Shown here: piece after piece, positions 49,601 to 55,315 of the stretch | Numbering within the stretch: the first letter of the stretch is position 1 | Layout of the letters: the number at the start of each line of letters is the position of its first letter | Origin: Apostichopus japonicus | Lineage: Eukaryota; Echinodermata; Holothuroidea; Aspidochirotida; Stichopodidae | Assembly: GCF_037975245.1 (NCBI RefSeq) | Contig: NC_092581.1 | Span: 16,495,303 to 16,559,302, forward strand | Direction: 5' to 3' | Length of the DNA stretch: 64,000 bases | Position numbers and translations under genes: made by a program | The notes under the pieces: model-generated | Told to the model about the DNA's origin: nothing | The model's input: only the letters and a program-made list of their open reading frames with translations | Databases searched by the model: none

Positions 49601-50254
49601 TGAACATATTAAGTATATTTAAGGTTTACTTTTGATATTTACACATTACTTTTGACAGACAAACTTGTATATGATTGACTGTTTCAGAGGCATTGATTGG
49701 GCACAGTTACTTTGAAAATAAATATGTGGTATCATGGCTGCTAAAGATCCATATAAGAAAGTGGAAAACACATAACTCAAACATTTTGAATCAGTTGTTT
49801 TCATTCTTCAAAAGGTGTGCAGTTACATAGCCTAGCTTGAAAACTAGCTTACCATGGTTAACATTTAACCACAGTGACATCACATCATAATCCCCCTTCC
49901 TGGCTTCAACCCCACTCGACCAAATATTATTAAAAATCGTCATGTCTTATCGTTTAGTCTCAACAACAATAGGACTAACATCATTCTCTAAATTCTTCAC
50001 AGGCCTAGCTTCCCTATTTTACAGTATGCTTTGGCTAGTACTCAGTAAGTACTAGCCTATGTGTACCCTACGACAGTACGACTTACACTATCGTAACGAG
50101 ATTGAAGTTCGTTAGCTTCTTCGACTTCTGTTTCCCATTTCTTTTTATTCTTTTTCAATAGTTTCTTCTTTCGATCCTGCCTTTGTTGACTCTTTGATCT
50201 ACGACCTACTTTGATATTACTGCTGTTTTCTAAGCTTGTGATATCACCTTCCAT
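14186..50254 (-). CDS. DDX10: DDX10, DEAD-box ATP-dependent RNA helicase (Dbp4 family), 16 coding exons, 836 aa
   Basis: A nucleolar RNA helicase. Its yeast orthologue Dbp4/Hca4 acts in early 18S rRNA processing and in release of U14 snoRNA from pre-ribosomes (established knowledge). Sixteen exons join in frame, every intron is GT-AG and all phases agree; the human protein is about 875 aa. Residues seen: basic N-terminus 17-40; Q-motif Gln90; motif I AKTGSGKT 107-114; PTRELA 143-148; GG 171-172; TPGR 191-194; DEAD 216-219; SAT 247-249; motif IV about 311-317; [10 protein letters not shown] 365-374; HRVGRTAR 395-402. These are followed by the family's helicase-associated C-terminal domain (about 437-510), an acidic/basic tail, and a conserved C-terminal [15 protein letters not shown] block at 818-832. 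The start is the first ATG of the open exon 1 frame. No broken catalytic residue was found. The introns, especially intron 5 (about 12 kb), are full of repeats. Identity is very secure; a 5' UTR exon or alternative splicing cannot be excluded. Confidence 0.97.
14783..15009 (-). CDS. DDX10: DDX10 coding exon 15 (residues 713-787 plus two bases), acidic tail
   Basis: Acceptor ATTGATATGCAG, donor AT|GTGAGA, ends in phase 2. [12 protein letters not shown] is followed by a long Glu/Asp/Ser tract. If the donor is not used, the frame runs into a stop at 14776-14778 and gives a short isoform ending in RLM. Splicing to exon 16 restores the conserved C-terminus and is preferred. Confidence 0.9.
15345..15587. 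mobile_element. Diverged foldback element in DDX10 intron 14
   Basis: Two arms of about 100 bp are imperfect inverted copies around a centre near 15470. Examples are TTCTTTGTTATTGTTTTGG against CCGAAACAATCTCAAAGAA, and GGCTTATTCCCAGACACCAA against TTGATCTCTGGGAATAGG. No coding capacity. Old MITE or inverted duplication. Confidence 0.6.
16107..16152. repeat. Short TTGTCATG / TTGTC tandem repeat
   Basis: About five degenerate copies of CTTGTCATGT within DDX10 intron 13, close to exon 14. Confidence 0.75.
16238..16321 (-). CDS. DDX10: DDX10 coding exon 14 (residues 685-712)
   Basis: Twenty-eight codons, phase 0; acceptor GATGTTTCAG, donor CAG|GTATCT. Encodes [16 protein letters not shown], continuing the basic-then-acidic tail seen after the KAKHR motif in DDX10. 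Confidence 0.92.
16386..16830. repeat. (AT)n tract and degenerate ATGTATTT-rich low complexity
   Basis: A pure AT dinucleotide run occupies about 16386-16410. A TA/TG/TTT low-complexity tract of roughly 220 bp follows at about 16605-16825. It lies within intron 13. Confidence 0.85.
17505..18360. repeat. 83-87 bp minisatellite abutting the DDX10 exon 13 donor
   Basis: About ten units; CTACACTGTAG-type anchors fall at 17524, 17607, 17694, 17781, 17864, 17950, 18037, 18121 and 18207, then shorter units follow. Each unit carries TACAGATATAGACTACCTT. The last copy is the true exon 13 boundary (GACTAC then exonic CTT), so on the sense strand the units repeat AAG|GTAGTCTATATC. Confidence 0.95.
18361..18504 (-). 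CDS. DDX10: DDX10 coding exon 13 (residues 637-684), Dbp4-family tail motif
   Basis: Forty-eight codons, phase 0; acceptor CTTTTAAAG, donor [21 protein letters not shown] matches the conserved basic KIKAKHR-type motif of animal DDX10. The donor is the last copy of the minisatellite at 17505-18360, whose units repeat this junction. Confidence 0.94.
18723..18857 (-). CDS. DDX10: DDX10 coding exon 12 (residues 592-636)
   Basis: Forty-five codons, phase 0 at both ends; acceptor TTGATCTTTAG, donor AAG|GTAAGT. Encodes a charged tail segment rich in Lys and Asp/Glu. Identification rests on frame and junction agreement rather than on a motif. Confidence 0.9.
19316..20117. repeat. 44-bp minisatellite in DDX10 intron 11
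   Basis: About 18 units at an exact 44-bp spacing (for example 19451, 19495, 19539), highly homogeneous, with GAGAGCCAGTATTGTATAAC as core. On the sense (minus) strand each unit reads GTACAGTGAGTTATAC, a donor-like motif. The array ends 66 bp from the exon 11 donor. Confidence 0.95.
20184..20472 (-). CDS. DDX10: DDX10 coding exon 11 (residues 495-591)
   Basis: Acceptor TCTTTTTCAG, donor GAG|GTAAAG; phase 2 in, phase 0 out. Begins [16 protein letters not shown], the end of the conserved extension, then becomes a low-complexity charged tail with lysine-rich and acidic runs. This part aligns only loosely with other animals. Confidence 0.93.
21088..21303. repeat. 44-45 bp minisatellite in DDX10 intron 10
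   Basis: Five units with GTTCTTGCCTTA anchors at 21098, 21142, 21187, 21232 and 21276. Two subtypes (CTAGG/TTACC and CTGG/TTATCC) alternate, suggesting duplication of an 89-bp dimer. On the sense strand the first subtype reads CAGCAGG|GTAAGG. Confidence 0.92.
22785..22850 (+). mobile_element. Degenerate copy of the AGATCCTGCTAGGAT-type retroelement terminus
   Basis: GCAGAAGATCCTGCTAAAAA then TTGAAACTTCAGGCC resembles the motif at 39718, 45011 and 45258, but the hairpin's second arm is lost. It lies in intron 10, about 35 bp from the exon 10 donor. Confidence 0.5.
22884..23060 (-). CDS. DDX10: DDX10 coding exon 10 (residues 436-494 plus two bases), C-terminal helicase-associated domain
   Basis: Acceptor TTTTGTAG, donor TGT|GTAAGT; phase 2 in and out. 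[20 protein letters not shown] and KLPLEEYA match the DUF4217-type domain that follows the helicase core in Dbp4/DDX10. Confidence 0.95.
23064..24105. other. DDX10 intron 9, nothing recognised
   Basis: AT-rich intron with no recognised repeat family. The 82-codon frame at 23092 has no conserved features. Confidence 0.4.
24109..24295 (-). CDS. DDX10: DDX10 coding exon 9 (residues 374-435 plus two bases), motif VI
   Basis: Acceptor GACATCACAG, donor TTGA|GTGAGT; phase 1 in, phase 2 out. [19 protein letters not shown] includes motif [10 protein letters not shown] (395-402), which supplies the arginine finger for ATP hydrolysis. Confidence 0.96.
24418..25316. repeat. 44-bp minisatellite with 220-bp higher-order structure in DDX10 intron 8
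   Basis: About 20 units of 44 bp around AATGAAACACACAACAAAGT. A variant unit, CTATATTTGC, recurs at 24791, 25011 and 25231, exactly 220 bp apart, and the units between repeat in the same order. This is five 44-mers forming a higher-order repeat copied nearly three times. Confidence 0.96.
25945..26370. repeat. ACTGGTACTACCACAT short tandem repeat in DDX10 intron 8
   Basis: About 25 degenerate units of 9-18 bp built from TACTACCACATACTGG, lying 120-550 bp from exon 8. The 171-codon open frame across it ([14 protein letters not shown]) is an artefact of the repeat. Confidence 0.9.
26491..26653 (-). CDS. DDX10: DDX10 coding exon 8 (residues 320-373 plus one base), motif V
   Basis: Acceptor TTTGTCAG, donor TTAG|GTCAGT; ends in phase 1. 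Contains [16 protein letters not shown] (the QxxR-type region) and ATDIAARGL, whose motif V is completed by Asp374 across the junction. Confidence 0.96.
27542..27658. repeat. Hairpin CTTGCG...CGCAAG followed by an (ATAC)n tract
   Basis: CTTGCG at 27542-27547 pairs with CGCAAG at 27575-27580, and AAGCC/GGCTT pair inside. A TTCCTGCTTCCAGGAAGATC linker then leads to an (ATAC)n run at about 27603-27658. It looks like a mobile-element 3' end with a microsatellite tail. In intron 7. Confidence 0.65.
28262..28505 (+). mobile_element. LINE 3' fragment (reverse transcriptase C-terminus and tail)
   Basis: A plus-strand frame reads [20 protein letters not shown] then LMKTYLF and stops at 28369-28371. 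This matches the usual end of non-LTR reverse transcriptase ORFs (LWNxLP ... FKxxLKTxLF). A TAAAGCGCTGTGATC region and a TAATAATAATAAT tail follow. 5'-truncated and non-functional; in intron 7. Confidence 0.75.
28775..29090 (-). mobile_element. tRNA-derived SINE
   Basis: On the minus strand the head GCGTGGTGGCCAATTGGCTA (from 29090) has an A box. A B box, GGTTTGATTCC (plus 29030-29040), follows, then a CCTTGGGCAAGATGC body, and the element ends with AAGCGCTATATAAA and a TTATTA tail near 28775. About 315 bp, full-length in appearance. Inserted in intron 7, about 70 bp from exon 7, in the same orientation as DDX10. Confidence 0.85.
29158..29262 (-). CDS. DDX10: DDX10 coding exon 7 (residues 285-319), motif IV
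   Basis: Thirty-five codons, phase 0 at both ends; acceptor TTTCCACAG, donor [28 protein letters not shown] and [10 protein letters not shown] match the start of the second RecA-like domain including motif IV. A tRNA-derived SINE lies about 70 bp downstream in intron 7. Confidence 0.95.
29339..29575 (+). mobile_element. LINE 3' fragment (reverse transcriptase C-terminus and (ATT)n tail)
   Basis: The plus-strand frame [17 protein letters not shown]...[10 protein letters not shown] ends at a stop at 29513-29515. This is the typical end of a non-LTR reverse transcriptase ORF. AAAAGCGCTTTCCAATTC and a (TTA)n tail follow. Distinct in sequence from the fragment at 28262. In intron 6. Confidence 0.8.
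30545..30982. repeat. Minisatellite abutting the DDX10 exon 6 donor
   Basis: Irregular array mixing CATATGTGACCATATAT palindromic pieces with copies of GATGTACCTGTTCCA (about 30556, 30651, 30731 and 30856). The true junction at 30981-30983 has the same GATGTAC|CTGTTCCA. On the sense strand the units repeat TTGGAACAG|GTACATC, i.e. about 13 exonic and 20 intronic bases. Confidence 0.9.
30983..31079 (-). CDS. DDX10: DDX10 coding exon 6 (residues 252-284)
   Basis: Acceptor TTCACTTAG, donor GAACAG|GTACAT; phase 2 in, phase 0 out. Encodes [10 protein letters not shown] and STPAQLEQ, the linker between the two RecA-like domains. Its last 13 or so bases and the donor are reiterated in the adjacent minisatellite at 30545-30982. 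Confidence 0.95.
32640..34323. repeat. 23-bp minisatellite of about 70 units in DDX10 intron 5
   Basis: Unit GTGAGAGTATTACTGTATTG plus TAG. Higher-order duplications are visible: the GAGAGGATCACTG block recurs 456 bp apart (32761 and 33217), and a TGTATTTTGTAGG block recurs at 33781, 33898 and 34015 (117-bp steps). Confidence 0.96.
35030..35520. repeat. Dispersed repeat, copy A (intron 5)
   Basis: Shares scattered blocks with 48440-48840, for example GCTGTCATTTTGCAAATTG, CAATGCCATCATTAGG and ATTCTGCCAAATGG. Order and spacing are the same in both copies. No coding or terminal-repeat structure recognised; family unknown. Confidence 0.6.
35945..37210. repeat. 22-bp minisatellite of about 45 units in DDX10 intron 5
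   Basis: Unit TAGATCATATTACCTGTATG plus AA, interrupted by unique sequence at about 36712-36865. A composite block with CATAGCTCACACAGGTC recurs at about 36372, 36529 and 36661. On the sense strand the units read ATACAG|GTAATATGATC, a donor-like motif. Confidence 0.95.
37319..37402. repeat. G-rich purine tract
   Basis: Runs of GGGG separated by A, T or C over about 80 bp in intron 5, with enough spaced G-tracts for G-quadruplexes on the plus (antisense) strand. Confidence 0.7.
37615..37662. repeat. (AT)n microsatellite
   Basis: A 48-bp nearly pure AT dinucleotide run in intron 5. Confidence 0.97.
38416..38724. mobile_element. Non-autonomous hAT-like element, 309 bp, with 8-bp target duplication
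   Basis: The left end CAAGGGTGGGCAACCTTTTT pairs with the right end AGGTTGCCCACCCCCCTG. The flanks are TGCTAGAC (38408-38415) and AACTAGAC (38725-38732), matching at six of eight positions, as expected for an old hAT 8-bp duplication. The internal GGCCCGTGGGCCGTAGGTTG is typical of hAT derivatives. No transposase. In intron 5. Confidence 0.85.
39640..39820 (+). mobile_element. Retroelement-like terminus with AGATCCTGCTAGGATCGAAA hairpin
   Basis: Homologous over about 170 bp to 45180-45360: shared CATTAACCTGTCTG, CCCTTCTGTTACTGT, GATCCTGCTAGGATCGAAAC, CAGGCCAACTTACTTTTACA and CTCTCTAGTGGATAAGC. Probably a terminal region of a Penelope-like or related retroelement (inference). No reverse transcriptase nearby. 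In intron 5. Confidence 0.6.
42172..42258. repeat. Short tandem repeat, about 27 bp x 3-4
   Basis: Units of TTTATTACTCGCTGAGTAAT with length variation in intron 5. Confidence 0.8.
42689..42979 (+). other. Unassigned 96-codon open frame antisense to DDX10 intron 5
   Basis: An ATG-initiated frame with mixed composition, including [15 protein letters not shown] and [20 protein letters not shown]. It has no low-complexity bias and ends 43 bp before exon 5. No family, signal peptide or splice context was recognised. It may be a chance open frame or a fragment of a retrotransposed gene. Confidence 0.2.
43023..43137 (-). CDS. DDX10: DDX10 coding exon 5 (residues 214-251 plus two bases), DEAD and SAT motifs
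   Basis: Acceptor CATTTTCAG, donor AA|GTAAGC; enters in phase 1 and leaves in phase 2. [13 protein letters not shown] holds motif II (216-219) and LLFSATQT holds motif III (247-249). The exon sits 116 bp right of intron 5's leftover 96-codon open frame and about 180 bp left of a hAT-like insertion in intron 4. Confidence 0.96.
43315..43740. mobile_element. Non-autonomous hAT-like element, 426 bp, CAGGGATGTGCCCA ends
   Basis: Perfect 14-bp terminal inverted repeats, CAGGGATGTGCCCA at 43315 and TGGGCACATCCCTG ending 43740, followed by imperfect subterminal symmetry with repeated AGTGCTGGGCGG on the right. TCAGCC flanks both sides (43309-43314 and 43741-43746), a likely target duplication. No transposase. 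In intron 4. Confidence 0.8.
44884..44931 (-). repeat. G-quadruplex-prone tract in DDX10 intron 4
   Basis: The plus strand is CCCCTCCCC-type over about 48 bp; the sense (minus) transcript therefore has at least eight GGGG runs with 1-3 nt spacers. Confidence 0.75.
45005..45360. mobile_element. Inverted pair of retroelement-like termini
   Basis: The left arm (about 45005-45135, minus orientation) and right arm (about 45180-45360, plus orientation) are about 85% similar inverted copies. Each has CTGAAGAAGATCCTGCTAGG and CTTCTGTTAC motifs, joined by an AT-rich centre near 45155. They resemble the single copy at 39640. In intron 4. Confidence 0.7.
45483..45603 (-). CDS. DDX10: DDX10 coding exon 4 (residues 174-213 plus one base), TPGR motif
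   Basis: Acceptor GTTTCGTCAG, donor TTAG|GTAAGC; ends in phase 1. [14 protein letters not shown] carries motif Ib TPGR (191-194). The family-typical GRLLQHxD wording helps identify DDX10 rather than another DEAD-box paralogue. Confidence 0.96.
45604..46394. other. DDX10 intron 3, nothing recognised
   Basis: Apart from a G-rich stretch near 46340-46366 no repeat or gene was recognised. Confidence 0.4.
46395..46553 (-). CDS. DDX10: DDX10 coding exon 3 (residues 121-173), motif Ia
   Basis: Fifty-three codons, phase 0 at both ends; acceptor TTGCAG, donor AAG|GTGATA. Contains PTRELA (143-148) and the GG motif in VIGGK (169-173), both of which contact RNA in DEAD-box proteins. Confidence 0.96.
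46554..47967. other. DDX10 intron 2, nothing recognised
   Basis: Contains short C-rich tracts (46950-46957 and about 47330-47360) and a CCCTGCCCC-type run near 47735-47770. No mobile element or gene was recognised. Confidence 0.4.
47968..48159 (-). CDS. DDX10: DDX10 coding exon 2 (residues 57-120), Q motif and Walker A
   Basis: Sixty-four codons, phase 0 at both ends. Acceptor TTTTTTCAG lies just right of 48159 and donor GTGAGTA just left of 47968. It carries the Q motif (GYTNPTEIQ, Gln90) and motif I (AKTGSGKT, 107-114), the ATP-binding P-loop. Confidence 0.96.
48440..48840. repeat. Dispersed repeat, copy B (intron 1)
   Basis: Collinear with 35030-35520: TGGCTGTCATTTTGTAATTC, GAATGCTATCATTTGGTC, TTGAAGCACATGTAG and TTCTGCTAAATGGCATC. 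Roughly 65-70% similar by eye in the matching blocks. Family unknown. Confidence 0.6.
50087..50254 (-). CDS. DDX10: DDX10 coding exon 1 (residues 1-56)
   Basis: Encodes the lysine/arginine-rich N-terminus ([12 protein letters not shown], residues 28-39), a likely nuclear/nucleolar targeting stretch. It ends in AGT followed by donor GTAAGT (plus-strand acttac at 50081-50086), phase 0. The ATG at 50254-50252 follows an AGAAGG leader. Confidence 0.93.
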
Positions 50255-50700
50255 CCTTCTTTACCTATCGCAACAAATGTTGATATAAATTGCGCAATAA
50301 CAGCGTGTGTGTACAACGTACATCGGTTATCGATCAGATAAACGTCGAGTTGAAGCTAGTGAAGTTTCAAGCAAAGGATTCTGTTCACACTTTCATTGGG
50401 TCTGCACGTCAAAGGTTCTTTCGCAACCACCTTGTCCATGGGGATCGGTTTGTTACTGTTAACGTAGACTTTGCATATCAGGCTAATATAAAGATATCAA
50501 ATTAGTTTAATATCAGGTAAAAATTGTACCGTTCATGACTTTATGAATGTACTGAACAAGGGGTCGCTGCCCTAATGTTTTGTTTTTATGTGTTGCTTTT
50601 TATGTGCGCATTAACAATACGAGCATAACTGATACGAAAAAATGGATTATTTAGGTTTATGAACCCTTGTCGCAACGCCTGTTCCTACTTTGAAATTTGC
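50255..50700 (-). promoter_or_regulatory. Presumed DDX10 5' UTR and promoter region
   Basis: Sequence immediately upstream of the DDX10 start codon. No TATA box at a convincing distance or other core element could be identified; assignment is by position only. Confidence 0.3.
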
Positions 50701-50754
50701 AGCAATGGCAAACTTTCTTATAATAGAAATTGCGTGCTCACTTATTCAATGATC

Positions 50755-51110
50755 GGGTTTAAAGATCTGCTTTATTGGCTCCAATTATCATGTATAGCAC
50801 ACTATAGCTAGGAAAGTTTTGTGATTACGTATTCGACCTGCCACGGTCGTAAATCGACCCCAGGCTCTACTATTAGCCTGCATAGCTTCTTAGCACCATT
50901 CGGCTCTTTGTAACACTGTGTGGAAATATTTTCATGTCTACAGTGTAGTTAATCATACAAAGAACCTTATACAAGAACAAATATGTGGCAGGCGTTGCAG
51001 ACTAATTGGTAAAAAGAGGTCATTTCGACCAAGGCAGGTCGATTACGTAATCTCAAGAAACTTCTCCATGATAGTGTGCTATAGTTAGGGTATATACAGC
51101 AGATCTTTGA
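50755..51110. mobile_element. Foldback/MITE-like element with about 75-bp inverted arms
   Basis: The left arm (AGATCTGCTTTATTGGC, TATAGCACACTATAGCTAGG, GATTACGTATTCGACCTGCC) pairs with the right arm (GGCAGGTCGATTACGTAATC, ATAGTGTGCTATAGTTAGGG, AGCAGATCTTTGAA). The spacer is about 180 bp and non-coding. Upstream of DDX10. Confidence 0.75.
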
Positions 51111-53464
51111 AAGGATACGGTACTCCAAGTCAGGTCCAAACCCCTACCGGTACCACACATGAGTTTTGAATACATGAATTTAGAATAAAGTAGTGACAGG
51201 GTTTAATGCGTCTGGCAATAGCAGGGTTATGTCATCATGGCAGTTGAGCTGAAAACGAGCGGTATGCGATTCTTTGCGATATTTCAATAATTTATCCACT
51301 GAGAGAAAAATAATATTTTACACAAAAATATGCACGTGGATAAAATTCTCAATACAGAGAACATGGACTGAAAAATCTGAAACTGACTGTTTTCACGATG
51401 AATGCAAAGCGCGAGTAATTATCAGAACATTTTTATTTTTTACCTCAATCACGCTTAGTTACTTTTGCAAAATTGATTGATTGAGTTATAATTGTTACTA
51501 GCTATGTATAAAGTAATGTGTTTGTTCAATATTATCAGTTACCCAGAAAGTCACAGAAGCTTTTATTTTCATTCGCGCTGTAAAATCCGAAGACAGCATT
51601 TTGCAATCAGCGTTGTTGTTAACCACAAACATTTATATATTAAACAGTAATCGAACAGAACAAAAATGTTTCAAATTTTTACGTAGGATGGAGACTAAGA
51701 GGTGTCAGTAGGATTCCTGGGAGTTCAACATGCATATGTGTAGCTGACAATTATCTCGATTGCTTTCAGTAATACTGCCACCACTCCAAGACACGCTTAC
51801 AAAATGATCCTTGAATGGTGATGTTTTGATATTTTATAACTGAATATGTCCCATAATCCCACTGTCGAGCAGCGCGTTACTTTTCGTGTTGATGTTCGTA
51901 TGATTAAGAAATATTTTTTCTGGCATTTGATATTAGTGTTCGATTTGGTTTGCATAATGACCTATGCATGAGCATTTAGCTATTCCATAATAACGCCATA
52001 GTTGTAATATATGTTCAAATTACATTACCAGGAACCGCACCGTTCTGTTTATTGCATGCTTCACAATGTGGCTGTAACCCGGAGATGTTGTCATAAACTT
52101 GATCAATTTATCAATAGTTGCTAAATGATTTCCGGAAGATTATTGCTAACTTTCGATCAAGCTCAAAATGTCACCTTGTAAAAGATAGTGCATCAGTGGT
52201 CATCGTCGGTGATTTGCAAAACGAAAACCAACAATCTTCAATGGTTTGTGCGTGTGTGTTTGATATAGTTGTTAAATATATACAGCTGCATATAGTTAGC
52301 TATTCTAGGTGGGTCTTCATGATAAGCATTCTGTCTGTTACATCGGTGATTGAAGCCAACAACATATGGGCCTCTAGTATACTACACGGAGGATACAAAC
52401 CAATAGACCGATTAGGGATACTATCGATGTATGATGATCTACGATACTATAAGTCTACAGCTTAATACTCAATTTAACTTTAAGGTCACAATACAATGAA
52501 TGCTCTTGCTTAGATAATATATTGTAATTTATCAATATCAATGCTTCACCGTTACAAAATACACTATATATTTGCTCATTCGGCCAATGATGGTCTTCGA
52601 AGGCGACCGCAGATACATGTGTACATAAATGTGTATATATTACACCATTGGGTAAAGCGAATTATCGTTATGCGTATATATATGATCATGTTTGCTTTGA
52701 AAAAAAGAATAAATATCAGAAGGGGGGGCGGGCGGGTGGGGATGGGCCATGGCTTGAGCTGAGGGTTCTCAATACTTCTTTGGCACACGAATAAGGAATT
52801 TTCATTCGTCAGATCAGTGGTCCCCAGTAGAGACAAATTGGTGGCTGGGAGATGAGAGAGGTTTGAAATAGGGTTTAATTAGGCCATTGGAGAGTCACGT
52901 TAACTTATAGCTGTGTTGTGGTATTTATATAGTGACAGGTAACTGGACTCATAAATACACTGACACAATAGCATTGATTGGTTAAAAGCTTCATGATATA
53001 GTTCTGATGCTAGTGAGCCTATTACAGTGATTAGTTGATAGCTGTGTGATAACATCAATGTAACAAGATGTAGGCTATGATTGGTTCGTATAAGGCCGTG
53101 ATAGGTTGCGGGGTGTTTCCAGTTCATATTGCTTTTATATATGATTCATTTCATTGCATAGTCTCAGCTCAGTTATTAAAATGGGAGAAAATTCCTTCAT
53201 TTGAACACGAAAACCAATCAACTATCAGAAGGACACATAAATTAATTCTGTTCTGAAATAGATTGATTCTCTCACTTTCCATGATGCTTTTAATTGTTTA
53301 CAAGGTAGGCTATACCATCGCATCGAATTCAACGCATACTTTAACGTGGTCTATACGTGACCAAAATTTTGTACTCTTCTTGTTGATTTGATTACAACAC
53401 AACGTGAAGTGATAATGTCAAAATATCCCAGTTATTGAGATTAATAGAAATCATCTAGCGAATT
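51111..53464. other. Intergenic, nothing firmly recognised
   Basis: Only short open frames. The 115-codon frame at 52118-52465 has a hydrophobic segment (WVFMISILSVTSVI) but no conserved features. Confidence 0.4.
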
Positions 53465-53579
53465 ATGACCTCGCCTTATTTGAAAGACCTTGCACTAAAA
53501 ATCGATGCAGGTAGGATACACTACACTATCGCTATTATCATCCCATTTTTTTTCTTTTTTTACAAACGGCCTCCCATAG

Positions 53580-53655
53580 TTAAACCGCCTCTTATGGCCT
53601 TCTCAGTTCGCGGCGCATTGACCATGACCGGGGCGAGGCCACTCGGTTTCGACGA
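53580..53655 (+). CDS. Possible internal exon resembling the start of a C1q-like domain
   Basis: A long pyrimidine tract (CCATTTTTTTTCTTTTTTT from 53543) and CCCATAG precede an open segment encoding KPPLMAFSVRGALTMTGARP then LGFD. It ends at a near-perfect donor, GACGA|GTAAGTATAC. The AFSV...FD pattern recalls the opening strands of C1q domains (AFSV ... FD ... TNIGG). The local base composition is more GC-rich than its surroundings. An upstream piece (MTSPYLKDLALKIDAG, 53465-53510) has its own donor and compatible phase, but the frame is also open through the 69-bp gap. No following exon with the TNIGG or C-terminal C1q motifs was found downstream. Weak; it could be a gene fragment. Confidence 0.3.
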
Positions 53656-53659
53656 GTAA

Positions 53660-55187
53660 GTATACAGGGAGAGGAAAAAACGCAGCAGAAAGCCTGGCGG
53701 GTGAACAACTTGAACCCGACGAAAGACAATGACCACACAGCAGGCCGCAACGACTTGACGCGAAGTTAGAGAACGGTTCAAGGCCACATAGAACCGAAGG
53801 AAAAACATTTTAGAAGGAACCTGTCCAAGTCCAATCCCATCTCTTTCATGATTCATGCAATGATAATATCATTTAGGGGAGATTCCACTCAATTAAGAAT
53901 ATAATTTGGTTTGTTTGTTGAAAATATGTTATGATCAGATCTTGCGTAGTTGAGTACAGGCACATTACATGTACGCCTGTCGGCGTAAATTTCTTAATAT
54001 ACTGACCTATACATAATGATCAGTCAGTCATTGAAGGTGATTTACATATTATGTAAGACCGGCCTACATGGAGTTACCTTGATGACTATAAATATGTTTC
54101 TTTAATTAATGAATAAATCAAATCTACCTTAAATTCATCGATTAACTTCTACAACATAAGCGACGACGACGACAACAAAAACAATAAGAAATATAATGAT
54201 TTATATTTGATATCAAAATCAAGTTTAATGTTGTTAAATGCTGAACCATGTTATATACGCAAAATAATCAATATGACCCTACGTCCACAACCCCAAGGAC
54301 ACTGGAATTGATCCCTGGATTTATTCTGTAACAAAGGTCTTAACCTCGTTAGTTAATCTCTGAAACAAAAGACGTAAAGTATAATGACTGAGACAAACAT
54401 TCTCTCAGTTCATCAACTCTAGCTTAGTAGAGGAAAATGTATCATGAGAAGAAAATAAAATGGCATCACCACCACCTCGGACATTCCTACACAAATGATT
54501 TGGGTCGGGGTGGGGGTATGGTGACACCTCCAAACTCCCTTCGTGCTATAATGTGTTTTTTTCCACCCATGTGTGTTGTCTTCGTTTCTATAGAAACATC
54601 CCAGTATTTACTTTGACTAAACAGTAAAATATGTTATTGAAATGAAAAAAAAAAAAGAATATTGGAGAAGATGCAGAGAGAGGGCGGGGACGAGAGGGGT
54701 CGGGTGGGTCTTAACAAAAAGGATGTTGTTTAAGGTAACCGACAGACTGATAAACTGAAACAAAAGTGGCAGTTTGTTTTTCATTAGCAGGTGCAACATT
54801 ATGAAGGCACGAAGATCTTCTTAAACGGCTCCATGCTGAAACTATAAGCTGATAGCAGGAAACGACGTAATCATACATTCATATTACTCCACATATACAC
54901 GTATTTCTGCTAATTTCAGATGTATTGGTGGGTATATGTGGAATGGTGGTGATGGGAGTGTGGATAAGACTGATGCGTGCCTTGACAGATAAAAATGTAT
55001 TTTATTATTCTTTATAATCAGAGTATAGTTAACTATTAGGAATTTGAAGATCACTATATACAATCACAAAAAGAAAGTTATTTAATTCAATGTTATTTGT
55101 TTGGTTATAAAGTCTTAGCAAGGATGCAACAACTACAACTTTAAGCAGAATAGGCTGGTTAAATTATATACTCAAATAAGAAACCTA

Positions 55188-55190
<3 letters not shown>
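53660..55190. other. Intergenic, nothing recognised
   Basis: Includes short G-rich runs near 54506-54520 and 54680-54708. No conserved coding segment was seen. Confidence 0.4.
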
Positions 55191-55274
<84 letters not shown>

Positions 55275-55315
55275 AGCAATATATATTGAGTTGAGCAATA
55301 TATATATATATATAT
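55191..55315. repeat. (AT)n microsatellite with TGAGCAATATATATTG insert
   Basis: A pure AT run at 55191-55272, then TGAGCAATATATATTGAGTT and a second AT run to about 55315. Confidence 0.97.

Noticed and set aside
52118-52465. 115-codon frame with a hydrophobic segment
   Set aside because: No signal-peptide context at the start, no homologous family recognised, and weak splice signals.
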